DNA of 64,000 nucleotides from Trichoplax sp. H2 (lineage: Eukaryota; Placozoa; Uniplacotomia; Trichoplacea), in NCBI GenBank assembly GCA_003344405.1, contig NOWV01000098.1:1-64000 (forward strand), given 5' to 3'. The translations under genes were made by a program, and so were the position numbers. Below, in pieces: positions 18,452-31,333 of the stretch (positions are counted from its first letter, which is position 1; each line of letters begins with the position of its first letter). The notes beneath the pieces were generated by a model. That model saw only the letters and a list, made by a program, of their open reading frames with translations, was not told the DNA's origin and ran no database searches.

Positions 18452-21400
18452 ATGGACGACGAGTGGCCATCAGAATTATCGATAACCGATCTTCCTTCGC
18501 CGACTCTAGGCCTATCGTACATTTCCCCTGGTGCAAGAGTAGTATCTCCTATTACGGCACTGGCACACGATCTTGAAGTTAGCTGTAGAAGGTATGTGTT
18601 CCAATACCGTATAGTATCTTTGTTGTTGAAATGGTAGGGTAATATTAATATCGTAAGTATCTATCTACCCATGTTGTTTACTGTGCTGCGTGGATAGATA
18701 AAGTACGGCTGACAAAAAAATAATCATTTCATTAATATGCAGGATGGTTAGTATCTTGTATGTTAATCTATTTCATGAATTTAGTTTTGCCTATAACATC
18801 ATGACACTTGTATACAGTCGACGTCTTCGACCGGTAAGACCAGCCATACAATACAGTACACTACACTAACTGTATAACAACAATGTCAAGATACAAGATA
18901 CATGCAGTGCCAAGAATGAATAGTTACTGTGCTGTTTATGTACATAAAGACGTGTGTGTCTTACTGACAATAGACTGCCATAATGATTACATTATACATA
19001 GTCTGTGGAAATATCAAGTTTTTTCCTATATCAAATCTCATACTATACTCTACAGTAGCCTGTTGCAGTGATTTCACCGCGTTGCTTTGAAAAATAAAAC
19101 ACAGTACTGAAGGCGCTGTTTTCAAGCGTTTGCGCGATTCTCAAAAGCTGTTTACCTTCGTTAAGAAGAATTATAATAATGAATTAATGAATTAATTAAT
19201 ATTATAATTATACTGTCATATGGTGTCTGTACAGTGTACAGTGTACAGTACCGTGCCCCTCCTTCCGGAACATGCTCGTACTTAGTACTGTATAGTGTCT
19301 AGGAATAAAGTGCCCATACGCAAACGAGTGATTTTAATTTGCAGTAAAGTTTATACAAGCATAAATGGATCCGTATACGTACAGTATACTATATTTATTA
19401 TACTGTCTTGAAGGACATATCAAATTGTTAAGCTCAATAATTGAAAGTTATAGTGTACTACTGGGTATTAGGGCTTTTGAACGTTTAAAAAGTTGCAAAT
19501 TTCGAACTATACATTACGTGTATGTGAAGAGCAGTTTAATACTGTTTTACGAACATGAGTTAATATTTCAGTATGCATACTCTGCTATCGTGTACACTGC
19601 ATCATTGACCAAGGTTTAAAAGCAGGCCAAATTCGTAAAGGGGTATTTTTTTCATATTAGATACGTGCCTTACAATGCCGTAGATACATTTGATACTGGT
19701 AGCGTCGATCTTTAATCTAGTTAGACCTGAAGTTTGAAAAGATGTAGTTGTATTGGAATAGAATATGCCTTACCATCCAAATTTTTGTAGCGCCGTTAGC
19801 ATTGTATCATATCGAGCAATGTATGCAACATGTTAAATCCCTATATTTAGAAACCGTATCTTATGGCGTCGCTGTATGTATAGGTGTCATTATTACTGTA
19901 TTTAGTAGGTTTTTGCTAATTCACTTATACTTGTTCTATATGCTGTACGTACGTGACATACTGTATCAATGTGAACACGTTAGAGACTATTTTATTCACG
20001 TTATGTGAAAGTTTGTATACTAGGGCAATACCTGATGGTTATGTATCGTATGCACATAGGCTACTTTCAGTACAGTAACTGAAATATTTTAGTACAATAT
20101 GTAGCTGCTTAATGAGATTGAATATATCTTTAATAACAACGCCTTTATTCTGTTCTGTTTGTAAATTTAATTTGTACTATACATTATACAGTCATTCCTT
20201 AACACCTAAGCGGCGCTTGTCCCTGTCCAGTGCGGTTGGAAATGACAGCTATGTTGACGATGGTAAGTACCTTCGTAGGCAATTGTAAAATATTCTTTTG
20301 AGGGTAAAGAGAACCATTTCCTATGAATATTTCCTAATGGCATGTTATCACTAATTATTTATCAGGATTCTCCGATACCACTCCGGGACAACTACCGGAT
20401 GCGTCCAAAACGTTCGAATTCAATAAGTAAGATAACGGAAATATTTAACTACCATTTCTTGATTGTGTTTAAAATTAAAGTATAATAATGCAAATACCCA
20501 AAGAAATATAATATTTTAGCTGACATAATTGACAATCTATATTCAGTACAACGTACTGTAATTATTAATGCTTCTTTAAATATCGCATAAGAATCGCATA
20601 TGGGCGATTTCACTGATAACGGATCAACCTAAACTGGCATACGTATCAGACTATATTAATCGTAATCTGATGAAGGTCCATTGTCAAGTACAATACTTTG
20701 TACTGCAGCATATAGAATGTGATACATCGATGTTATACATAGCAATTTTGCATTATAGTAAGCTATGAGGTCTTTATTTCTAAAAATGATAGACTGTAGC
20801 CCAGGTACAAACAATAGAATTACACATTGCTAATTTTAACTGCTCGCTCACTCCCAATTTTAGAGAGATACTTTTACTATGCATTGTTTAGATATGCAGG
20901 AGTTTGCAATATATTTGTTTATGCGCTATGTAATTGTAGCGTATGACAGATAGTTATCAATAGTCAAAGTGCAGAGTAGGATCGGTACAGCTTTTACGTC
21001 ATTGCATCAATTTATATTATGGCTACCTTTAAATATACCGGAGTTGCAGAAATGTTACTATAATTACTATCTTCAGTGAAATTTGATCATGTATAACATC
21101 TAGAGTACGAAATAATAGCAAATTACTGTGAACAAATGAAGCCGTTGCTAGTTCAATATGTAGTACAGATAGAGCAAGAATATAATGGTCTTGAATCTTT
21201 TTAGGGAGAACATTACCAATAACCCCATTGCCTTGACTGACGACGAGCTAATTGCTATTAATTCCAGGTATTTATATCTCATCAACTACTTATAAAATAA
21301 ATTGGTCAGTTATGCTAAAATGCTAGAGCAATGTATTACTAAAAGATCCGTAACGACTAATTTCTTTTAATGTAATAAACGATGTTCTCTCCTTCTGTGA

Positions 21401-24400
21401 TCATAAAGTATACCACATACGCGTATACTGCTGGACATACATCCCTACGTAGAGAGTATAGGTTATGTGTAAATACGAGTATATACTAACTACTTCAATT
21501 CGGTAGACAGCACTGTAAAGATACTTACTGTACCGGTAATAATTCGCAGTTATCTGGAATCTTTCTAGTGAATAGTAGGTTATTACTACTGAGCCACAGC
21601 TTGCGTTTTCCCCCAAAATTGGACTAGGATACTACCTATCAGTATAGTAATACTTTTACTATATTCATCATACAGTATACTGCGTCATGAGCTAAAATAT
21701 TAACATTAGCCTAGATGGCTGTTGAACTATCGTCTGCCAGATAATGAGCTCGGAATTTGCCTACCATTCAACATTTTCAATTTCATCAGTTCTTGACATT
21801 ATGAAGACCTACTGTTTAGTAATATAAATATATGTAATCTAATTCTCCTTACCGACAACGACGTAATGCATATTAATTCTACTGAATAGTTTATAATAGT
21901 GGACTGTATGTACACTGTACATGAATATCAAGTCAGATATTATCTGCTAGATCACTGCCTTGGCACTATAAATCTTATGATATTAATGTCAATTATTGTC
22001 ATTAGTTAAACGTTAGGAATAAAACTGGGAAAACTTTCCTATGGTTGTAAATTTATTTTTATTTTCGTCTTGAAATAGGAAAAGTGCATGTCCCAACGAT
22101 GCTAATGGACCTCCGGTAGGTGACCTATCTGTGTTTCTTCTATAGTACTGTAGTATCGAAAATTGTGCGTTTGAGTCATATGTCACTATTCGCTCCTCTT
22201 AATATGTTCATGTACCAAAGATATTTTTGAAATCGAGACGAAAATAAGTTAGTTAATTAGTTCGAGCTAATGTTCCGATTCTTAATTGGTTAGAAATTAA
22301 CCGACTCCGTTATATTTGAAAACAATTCATATGATAACAAGCAAAGTGATAAAGTACAATTTCCGAAACCATGGCCACCTAGGAGAAAATCTAATAAAGA
22401 AAATGCAGCCATTCAATCTGGTATATGTAGACAGAAATCCGCGCCCCCAACGTTGGTATGTTATCATATAAGCAACGCAATTAGATAGATTCGCGTCTCA
22501 TTTTAACGATATTACAAATAAGTCTGTATTATTTGTTGACAGTATTTCTAATACCTGCCTTTTTTACACTTGATAGAGTAATAACCGACACCCATCGACT
22601 CGTGAATCTTCCTCTAGTGATATCTGTAATAAAGATACAATGAAAATTTGGCATGGAACAGAGCAAACTAATGCAGAAGAAGATGATGATGACGCATTTT
22701 TTGATGAATTTGAACCAGTAAGTGACATCGACTATAGTAAAATGACACCCATTTTTATAGAATAGAAGTGTCTGACTTATCCACATTCTTCTAATAGCAA
22801 CACCTTCCTGACAATGGTAGTGTCATAAATGAACGTGTAAGTCACTAAATGTGATTAGGTAATAGTCATTTTAGCTACCGATGTGACTGATTTGATGTAA
22901 ACCATTTTAAACATAGAGCTCGTCTAAGATGGAAGATTTGATGATTAAACAAATAATTTTATCACACTCAAGTGAAGCTGAGCCCGGTACTTTTTCTAAA
23001 GAAATGCAAGTAAGTATTCTATCTGTATCATCGCACTTACGATTGCGTTGGTCCACTTTTATGGCAAATTCGATTAAATTTTTGATATCAATTCTATAGA
23101 AGATGAAAGAGAGATATGACTCCAAGGCTTTATCAGCATCATGGAATGGTATCAAACCCGTAATAGATAATTTTGAAAGAACAAAGGTTAGTTTATGTAC
23201 AAGCTATTCTTAGGGATTTTAACTACTATATTGTATTTAATACGTTGCACTTGCGTCCAATGGTATAAATTTAGAGATCAGAGCCACCTCGAGGTTCTAG
23301 CCCTGTCGCAATCAAAAGAAGCAAGTAAGTGCAATATTTTCCGTTTTAACCTTTTTTTATCATACTTTTTAATCACAACTGCTGTAACTAAGTCACATTT
23401 TCAGTGAATGTCATTAACCATTCATCACTTGTACTTTCTGTACAGGAGCCAAGTAATGTCTCCGTGCAAAGTAAGCTTCGGAATGTGACCGTAATGTTCT
23501 TACAGATCATAAATTGAGCAGTTCAATTAATTTATATATTTACGTTCATGCTTTGCAGAAAACGACATCTCGTTTGATACCACGCTCTATTAGCTGCCAT
23601 ACTTTTGCTGAACCGCCTGTAATTGATTATGGTAATTCTATTTGGGAAAAATATCACCTACGGTATTTATTGGTGTTGTATTGATATTTTAAATTTATCG
23701 CGCTTTTCTATTTTAGATTCTAATCTTGTTGCTGACGGAAGCAGAGTATGTGCAATATTCATTGAATAAAGTACTTACGTCAATTAGAGTAAATATAAAT
23801 TTTGAATTTATGTCCTAATTTTAGCGTTATGCATTACCAAAATGTATGGGACCGAAGTGTGATCTACGTAACATTAGCCCAGCTACGGTATGTACTGCCA
23901 CTTAAGAATGGATATTTTGATATATTGTAAATTCGATGGTAGTTTCAATAAATTTCGAAGAAATTTATATTAGGTGAAGTTACCTATAGTACTGATAAAA
24001 ATTTTTGTCTGTAGTTGGCGGAATTGATTCGAGGAGGTTACCGCACTGATCTCGATGAATTTATAATAGTTGATTGTCGATACCCATATGAATATAAAGG
24101 TGGTCATATTAAGGTTAGACTAAAATCTAGACGATGCATATATATGTTCTGAGGTTGTAATTAACAGTGTGTATATTCGTTTACAGTTTTTCATTTTTTG
24201 AAACTACAGTAATTAAGCGGTCATGTTATAGCGATACAGTTTAATGACATTTTGAATCTAAATTAGCTTCGTTCTTGTTTCATTATAGGGTGCGATCAAT
24301 ATTCATACTTCCGATGGAATCGAAACTAGATTCTTAAGTAAGACAGACACATATCATAATAAAAAGGTTGCGGTTATATTTCATTGCGAATTTTCGTCTA

Positions 24401-25377
24401 AGCGTGGTCCACATTTGTAAGTCTGGTATTATGGGATTAAACAATTATTATAATTGTGTGCTATAAATGTTAATATTATTGTATTTAGATGTCACTACCT
24501 CAGGAAGAGAGATCGTAATATTCACGCAGATTCTTACCCTAGCCTGTATTATCCTGAATTATACCTACTATGTGGTGGCTATACGGCTTTTTTTGAAGAA
24601 TTTAAAGTCTGTATTACTTTTATGGAGATAAATTTTCTGTTGCGATTCCACAGTTTATAGGATAATGATATAGTGAAGTTTGCTTACATGCAGATAATAT
24701 GTGTACTGTAGGAATTATGCGAACCACAAAACCATGTCAAGATGTGCGATAAGAATTATGCAGAAGAATTGAAACATTTTATGCGTAAATCTAAAACTTG
24801 GAGTGGAGAATCATCAAAACGTAGAAGGTTGTATACAAACTTTGGAGAGTGAAAGGCTTTAATGGTGAAAATATCAAATCTTGCAATGAAGCAATATACA
24901 TACACGTTCTGTTTGATATCCAATCAGCTATATGGAAGTGCGCTTTGCTCGACTCTTGATAATTGATTGAAAAGTTTCTTGGGTGATATATTGCTAGAAT
25001 ATATGTGAGCCTTTTAGCTACTTTATCTGTTGTATACATGTATGTAACTATAAGCTATATTTTTATGTATGCATATACATATACATATGCGTATGGTAGT
25101 TGACTTTATCTTTTACGACAATGAAACTCATGAAATATGTATTTATAATGATTATGATATAATATTTGGTTAGCGTATTTTTACTATTTTCCAATACTGA
25201 CTTGAATGTACGAATAAGTAATCGTGTTCAAGTAATTAATGTATCATAGGATCGATAAGGAAGTATTCCTATTAACAAACTTTTTGCAGTGCTGATTTTA
25301 AATGGTGTAGTGGTAGCACTTCTACACCAGATGAACTCGTAAGATTGTTATCTGTTGGAGCATACCTGTTGCATTAG
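18452..25377 (+). CDS. CDC25: CDC25 (M-phase inducer) dual-specificity phosphatase
   Basis: CDC25 removes inhibitory phosphates from the Thr-Tyr pair of cyclin-dependent kinases and so triggers cell-cycle transitions. Twenty exons total 1683 nt (560 residues): 18452-18591, 20192-20262, 20366-20426, 21205-21267, 22079-22115, 22294-22455, 22577-22717, 22798-22836, 22917-23009, 23100-23186, 23275-23324, 23446-23470, 23559-23631, 23717-23745, 23825-23887, 24015-24113, 24289-24416, 24489-24606, 24712-24827 and 25290-25377. All splice phases close. The C-terminal rhodanese-type catalytic domain shows [20 protein letters not shown], then the CX5R loop [10 protein letters not shown] (catalytic Cys near 444, Arg near 450), then [16 protein letters not shown] and CEP. 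The N-terminal regulatory half has an SPITAL motif typical of the family, a TPKRRLSLS patch, two KEN triplets (residues 91-93 and 159-161), the acidic [12 protein letters not shown] and several R-x-x-S sites. A 29-residue tail with no counterpart I recall follows the usual end. Two exons are only 25 and 29 nt. Confidence 0.97.
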
Positions 25378-26519
25378 AAGCAAAATACCTTGAATATCAA
25401 ACAATTTACAAACTCGTTTTTAATGATTGATTGTTAAATTATGATCCGTCGTTAGAATATAACGATTATGTTATTGTAGTGATATTATGAATGAAAATAA
25501 GTACTGTTAACCATGAAAATTTTACAACACATACAATTAAAGAACACTATTATTATACCAACTGTAAAAATAGTGATAGTGATGTTCAATCAGTGGCATA
25601 GTAAGTCTATAATGTCTTCCGCCATGCGAACGAACAATTTATCCCATATTAATACAGTGTTCATACATAACAAATTTTACAGAATCTTAACGACTACGGC
25701 TGTACGACATGTGCACAAGAGTAAGTTATTACATAAACTTGATGCGATCCTCTTTTATGCGTGAATACTGCTCGCTAAATCCTGAAACTTATACCAATAC
25801 TGTGGGATTTTTATTATACGCGTACGTATACTTGATTTCGCTCATTACCAATATACATATGGCTTATAATATAAATACGGTAAGTACTGAAGTCAGCGTA
25901 GGAATGAAAAGACAACTGTACATTCTTCTTCAACATGATAAATAATTTATATAATATCACATTATGCAATAGTCTATATTGTAGTACTAAAGTTAAAATT
26001 CAAATTATTTATGTATACTAACTGGTGGAATAACAAAAAATAATGTTCCAACATTAACACTTTCATAACAATAACAATTATTAAACTGTATAAAGATTCA
26101 TTGTTGGGGTTAACACCGATACTATTAGTAGTAAATTTGATGCCAAAAGTAATGTATTATACTAGTATTAACAGCTTTTACTATCATATCTAATGCACCT
26201 AAACAGTCAAATCCATTTCTTGGATGATACTCGATAGATATAACAACATAATGGAAAGACAAGGACAAACGTATTATGGAATAAAAAAATTGAATTTTTG
26301 ATTTTTCGTTGACATAGTTAAATTTGGTCAGTTAGCGCCCAAAGTGTTCGATTGTACTGTTGAAATACATTAACAATATTGAATAAAATATTTCAATGGA
26401 AGTATCAGAAATTGCAAATACGTACAAATAGCGAATCTATAACGGCAATAAGAAAATCCAACTAAAACTTTTTATTCAATTCTTTCAGTTAATTCTAAGT
26501 ATGTTAAATTTCTTTAACA
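25378..26519. other. Convergent intergenic region, CDC25 / KCMF1 3' ends
   Basis: AT-rich sequence between two genes that end toward each other. Apart from the KCMF1 poly(A) candidate, no gene or repeat was supported. Overlapping short frames at 25513-25945 lack recognisable features. Confidence 0.5.
26471..26476 (-). terminator. Candidate poly(A) signal of KCMF1
   Basis: TTTATT on the plus strand reads AATAAA on the minus strand, 44 nt past the KCMF1 stop codon. The position suits a cleavage/polyadenylation signal. No transcript evidence is available. Confidence 0.5.
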
Positions 26520-29500
26520 TTAACTAGGCTTATTGAAATCATCGCTGTCTCTATGATATAATAATTGTAGTTCTTCATCATTAAATTTTTCTGTTAGTGA
26601 TGACAAGAATAATTGTTGAACGAATAATCCTCGATTTGCTCGTTCACGTTCTATTGAATGTTGTTCTTCATCGGTTAATTTGCTATCCGTTGTACGTCTG
26701 TAAGTAATTAAAATATTAGAGAACTACTAATGAATAACAGCTATACTCGTATCGTGCCGTCAAGCTAGTATACGCGTATTTTAAGATAGTAAATAATAAA
26801 AGTTAGAGGCAGCTGCTAGGATATCTTATTTCAGAAATTAACTACAAGCGATAACAAAACTACTGTACAGTATATTACATCAAATAGTTAGTCAATCCAT
26901 TATAGATCAATAGCATGAGGTTCTACTTACTCTGCCAATAATGTAGTAGACTCGTGATTTGTAGTGTTTGTAGAATTGGATACTTGATGAGTTACTGTTA
27001 TCGTATTACTAGATGATGCGGAAGTAGTTGTCGCGGATGCAGTACTAGAAGATTTCTTGTAAGTCCATTCTGATGAATTTTGTCTTGATTGTTGCTGACC
27101 TTGCATTTGCATTTGTAAATGTAGTTGTTGTAAGTGTGATGGAGCACTAATAACAGATTGTTGTTGAGATCTTGTACGAGACCCAGATAGCTGCGATAGT
27201 AATTCGGCGATAGGATCTATATTACTATCACGCAAGTTAGTAGCGAGGTTATCACGCATCTGAGAAGAATTGCTGTTGCTTTGCATGTTCATTCGACGAC
27301 TACGAACACTTGCCGGAATGCGGTTGCAGTTGAAAATCCGTCTCATATGGCGTGAACTAGTAGAATCATCGTACGATCGGTTATGGAAAATATATGAAGT
27401 AATCAATTTTAAACATAGTAATTCATCACAATGTAGCATTAACGTAAAAACTATAATTAATTATCATAGATGACTATTTTGCCAATCAGGTATAATTGAT
27501 GTATGGTAAAATTGAGAATGGTATCGCTGCAAAAAGTATATTACTGCAGTTTAGAAGAAACTACGTAATCAATAATGATGTGGATATTAAGTCGGAGCGA
27601 GATGTCCGTGAATGTTGTATCAAGTGTGTAGCTAAGTCTTCACTTATTATTTCAGCATCAGTTGATGGCGTTGACGCGCATATTGGACATATCTACGTAG
27701 TATATTTTCAAGCATTGGCATTAAAACACAATGAGTAGTAAATGTTCAATCAGTAGAAGCTACATTGATTATACAGTAGAATGGAATTAATTTCTATTAT
27801 TTAATTTTAGAAATACTGTCAATGAACTTTGTTACGATACATTTTGAACTTACTACTTCTCCACTTCCACAACCAGCATGTTCTGAAGTTACATGTTCTT
27901 CTAATAGGGCTTGAGTAAAGCCACAGCTATTGCACAGAGGGCATGTATACGATTGGGGCATATCGACTGGAATGGCTTCACCACCAAAATAAGTATCTGT
28001 AAGAAATTGAAAATTTTATCAAAGTTATAGATGGATACAAACTACCAAGATTATTCTCGTACTGTGTCAACTATTCTGTCTAGATGACAGTACAAGTTCT
28101 ACAATGTCATTACCAATGAATATGAGAGAACATCTATATATGGCTAAATTACTAAGCTAAGCAAATATTTTGTCATCGCCTTCATTTTATGTAACGTTTT
28201 ACCAGCTTCCTGGTAATAGTGTGTACTTGGCAATAAGATATCGACAACGCTGTTTTTCTATTAGTAATAGCCATGTCACTAATGCAGTACATTTAACATT
28301 AATTGTTTACTAATTAATTACGCAACTTTCAACTTACCATAGTCAGCTCTAGTGATTAAACACTGCATTGCATGATCAGTAGTATGACGACCCGATACAG
28401 CACCAAAGTTATAGCAAGCTGAGCATAAATCATAATCATAACACAGAAGGCATTTGTAGCGTCTGCCTCGAAAATTGCTCTTCCCACAGGAATCACAACT
28501 TATACCTGCCAATTTGAATTAAAAAAAAGACAATATTTTTATGGACATATGAAATAGAGAGATAAAAAGGGATGAATATGATTATTATCAATAACGAGAG
28601 TGATGATCCCTTTCACCATGGTATAGACATGATCAAGAAAGGTAGCTAAATGAGCAATTTTACTGATAGGTTGTAAATTAATAATTGTACGCTATTTTGA
28701 ATCGGATAAAATTAGTCAGCCGGATAACTGGAATTCAATGATGACTTGTTGATAAAGCAACTCTGACAGTAGTAAAAGTATAAGCTCCACCATTGAAACT
28801 AGGATGATTTGTTGGACATGATAAAGAAAGATAGCCGTATGAGCAATTTTACGGATAGGTTGTAAATAAATTATACGCTGTTTTGGATCGGCTAAAATTA
28901 GTCAAAAGGATAACTGGAATTCAATGATGACTACTTATTCATCAAGCAATTATGACAGTAGTCAAAGTGTAAGCTCCACCATTGAAGCTCGGATGATATT
29001 TTTTGACACTCAATGATAGTAAATTGTTGACAGCAAAGACATGTAGTAGATTTAGAAGTAACGTCTACACAAAATGAATCCATCTATCCAAAGAATGGCT
29101 ACATTACCTCTATCACTTATACATCATTTTAGATATTGACAATTATCCGTGGTAATATAGGCGGAAAATTTTTTATCCGTAGGGTACAGTATACTGTACA
29201 AATTTAATATTCTGTCATCAGTTTCATCATATTATTATAGAATGTCTGCACTACTTGGATTGCTGTATGTCTGTAGTTTTGGATCCTTTGGGTAGAACTG
29301 TAACAAGGTCTATTCAAAATGTTTGTCTTGCTAGTCTAAAAAGTGTTGTATCCATGACAAGGGAGACTGTAAGAAGACTGTTTAAAATCCCAAACTTTCA
29401 TATTTTGAAGAAAGTCATCAACGAAGGAAGGCATGCTTAGAAGCATCGCTATTTTCTATTCTAGGTGTTCCGCAGTCAAGTTGTGACTGCCTAGTGTAGA

Positions 29501-30756
29501 GTGTGTTATTTCTGGTAACGTTTGGTCGAGTATGATCGTCCGCTTGGTCGTGTATTGTGCAGTACATCACTGCCGTCGGCCTGGTGTAGCGTGTGTTATT
29601 GGCGTAGAATGGCTGTCCGCAATTGATCAAATGGTAGCGAGGTTTTCCCTGGTTATTTGGGGATATCCATGTTGCTTGTGACTAATTGATTGCTAATTGT
29701 ACTTTACGATATGAATATTCTATTCGATCATGATGGATAACTCTCCTACTGTATACTATTAGTCTATAGTCGTAGTCCATTCAACATGGACTGTATAGTA
29801 AGGCAATATTTATTGCATGAGGTTGCAATAAATATCCATCGCTTGTTGATGTCATGCCAGGCATTGGATTGTCTTTGAAGTGGATTAAAACCAATGCACA
29901 AAATAATCATCATGCAAGACCAATAACATTCAAGGCACAAAATAATATGCTGTTAGGATCATGTATGATCGCTATCGTTGTTTGTATGTATTGGCACGAT
30001 TACATAGGATGTGGAGTAGAGTATCGTTGGAGAGGGGCAAATTATTTTTCCAGGTAGTATTGTCGTTTTGGACAAGATGAAGAGGGTACAGTAGATTGAA
30101 AGCGATGTTGTCATGCCGTATCACTATGAGAATGATTCAACAATCCAATGAACATGGAATGGATCATCGTTGCCTCAAGTTGATGTACATGACTATTTAA
30201 GAGGGTACAGTAGATTGAAAGCGTATCACTATGAGAATGATTCAACAGTCCAATGAACATGGAATGGATCATCGTTGCCTCAAGTTGATCTACATGACTA
30301 TTTAAGAGGGTACAGTAGATTGAAAGCGATGTTTCATGCCGTATCACTATGAGAATGATTCAACAGTCCAATGAACATGGAATGGATCATCGTTGCCTCA
30401 ATTGATCTACATGACTATTCAAGAGGTCAACAAGACTGGTACTCAGTACACAAGCTATTATAGCAATGATCGATGCAAAAAAGGTCATTCAATGGGCATG
30501 ATGGTATCGTGTCGATAGAAGCAAATGCATTGGACTGGACGTTGTCAAAATAGGCTGAAGACAGCAACAACAGCAAAGCGATCGGCTTGTTGCTGGCTAC
30601 GTTCATGCCTGGACGGATATAGTAGAATGATTTTTAAGAAAGTACGTATAGGGTATGAAAGTCGTCTTTTCAAGGCAGACAGTAGAAGAAGAATCATTGA
30701 TTGATGTGAAGATGATAGAGAATAGTCTTACCTTCGTGGCGATCTCGGTGCGACAT
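26520..30756 (-). CDS. KCMF1: KCMF1 E3 ubiquitin ligase (ZZ + C2H2 fingers)
   Basis: Six exons on the minus strand give 355 residues (human 381): 30756-30732, 28505-28338, 27996-27854, 27692-27565, 27356-26931 and 26697-26520. The first is 25 nt (MSHRDRHE plus one base) and restores both a start codon and phase for the second. Residues 10-64 form a ZZ zinc finger (CDSCGKSNFRGRRYKC, CYDYDLCSACY, RHTTDHAMQC). Next come two C2H2-like fingers (YTCPLC with EEHVTSEH; ICPICAS with THLIQH), then RHMRRIF, DPIAELLSQLSG (residues 202-213), a Gln/Ser-rich coiled segment and SIERERANRGLFVQQLFLS. All occur in the same order as in human KCMF1. In mammals KCMF1 acts with UBR4 on N-degron and autophagy substrates (family knowledge). 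The fourth splice junction (27565/27356) is chosen on phase and on alignment to human RHVRR, and is the least certain. Confidence 0.94.
28628..28996. repeat. Two-copy direct repeat of about 189 bp in KCMF1 intron 1
   Basis: Copy 1 starts at 28628 and copy 2 at 28817. They share AGCAATTTTAC, GATAGGTTGTAAAT, TTGTAC/TTATAC + GCT, GGATAACTGGAATTCAATGA and GTAAGCTCCACCATTGAA, with scattered mismatches and small indels. The repeat lies wholly in the 2.2-kb first intron. Confidence 0.85.
28997..30081. other. Remainder of KCMF1 intron 1, no gene supported
   Basis: The 61-70 codon frames here (29255-29440, 29418-29630 and 29854-30057) show no recognisable domain. Half-repeated phrases such as GTGTGTTATT with GGT/TGGCG occur near 29505 and 29590, suggesting decayed repeat DNA. 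Confidence 0.4.
30082..30427. repeat. Three-copy tandem repeat of about 105-119 bp in KCMF1 intron 1
   Basis: Units start at 30082, 30201 and 30306 with GAGGGTACAGTAGATTGAAA, run through GTATCACTATGAGAATGATT and CATGGAATGGATCATCGTTG, and end GACTATTTAA. A fourth copy begins at the end. The second unit lacks the GATGTTGTCATGCC insert. A 78-codon frame over it is a translated repeat. Confidence 0.92.
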
Positions 30757-31150
30757 GTATTCTATATAATAAAGAATCACCAGCAAAGAAAGGACGAATA
30801 AATGGTCTGTTAATCTGTCTAATTTGCAGGAGTAGAATGAATTGAAAAAGATATGGCTATTGATCGTGGTAGACTATCCACAGCCTGTCAGTGGATGACT
30901 TGATAATGATGCACTTGAGTTAAGGATCCTTGTTGTGCTGTGTAAAAGTGTTGAGTTAATGAATGCAGTAGCAAGCTAAAAACAAAGTCCAACGCTGTTA
31001 ATACATCATTGATAGTATCCAGGAAGATTGAAAGGGCTACACCATCGACAAGGATGTCGATCTACCTTGACGGACTACACTATCATTACTATCCACTGTA
31101 TTCAGCATACGATCCAGCGATGGATTGCTTGTAGTCGCTTACTGGCTGCT
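30757..31150. other. KCMF1 5' flank
   Basis: This lies immediately upstream of the KCMF1 start codon on the minus strand and should hold its 5' UTR and promoter. No TATA box or other element could be singled out. Confidence 0.35.
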
Positions 31151-31333
31151 CGATGTCAAGTTAAAATGGAGAAGAAGAAGATCAAGTTGACTTGCAAGTG
31201 ATTGACTATATCGATGTCAAGTTAAAATGGAGAAGAAGAAGATCAAGTTGACTTGCAAGTGATTGACTATATCGATGTCAAGCTAAAATGGAGAAGAAGA
31301 AGATCAAGTTGACTTGCAAGTGATTGACTATAC
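31151..31333. repeat. Three-copy 61-bp tandem repeat
   Basis: Units begin with CGATGTCAAG at 31151, 31212 and 31273 and contain ATGGAGAAGAAGAAGATCAA and TTGACTTGCAAGTGATTGAC. The copies are almost identical, with one T/C change in the third, which implies recent duplication or homogenisation. Confidence 0.95.
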
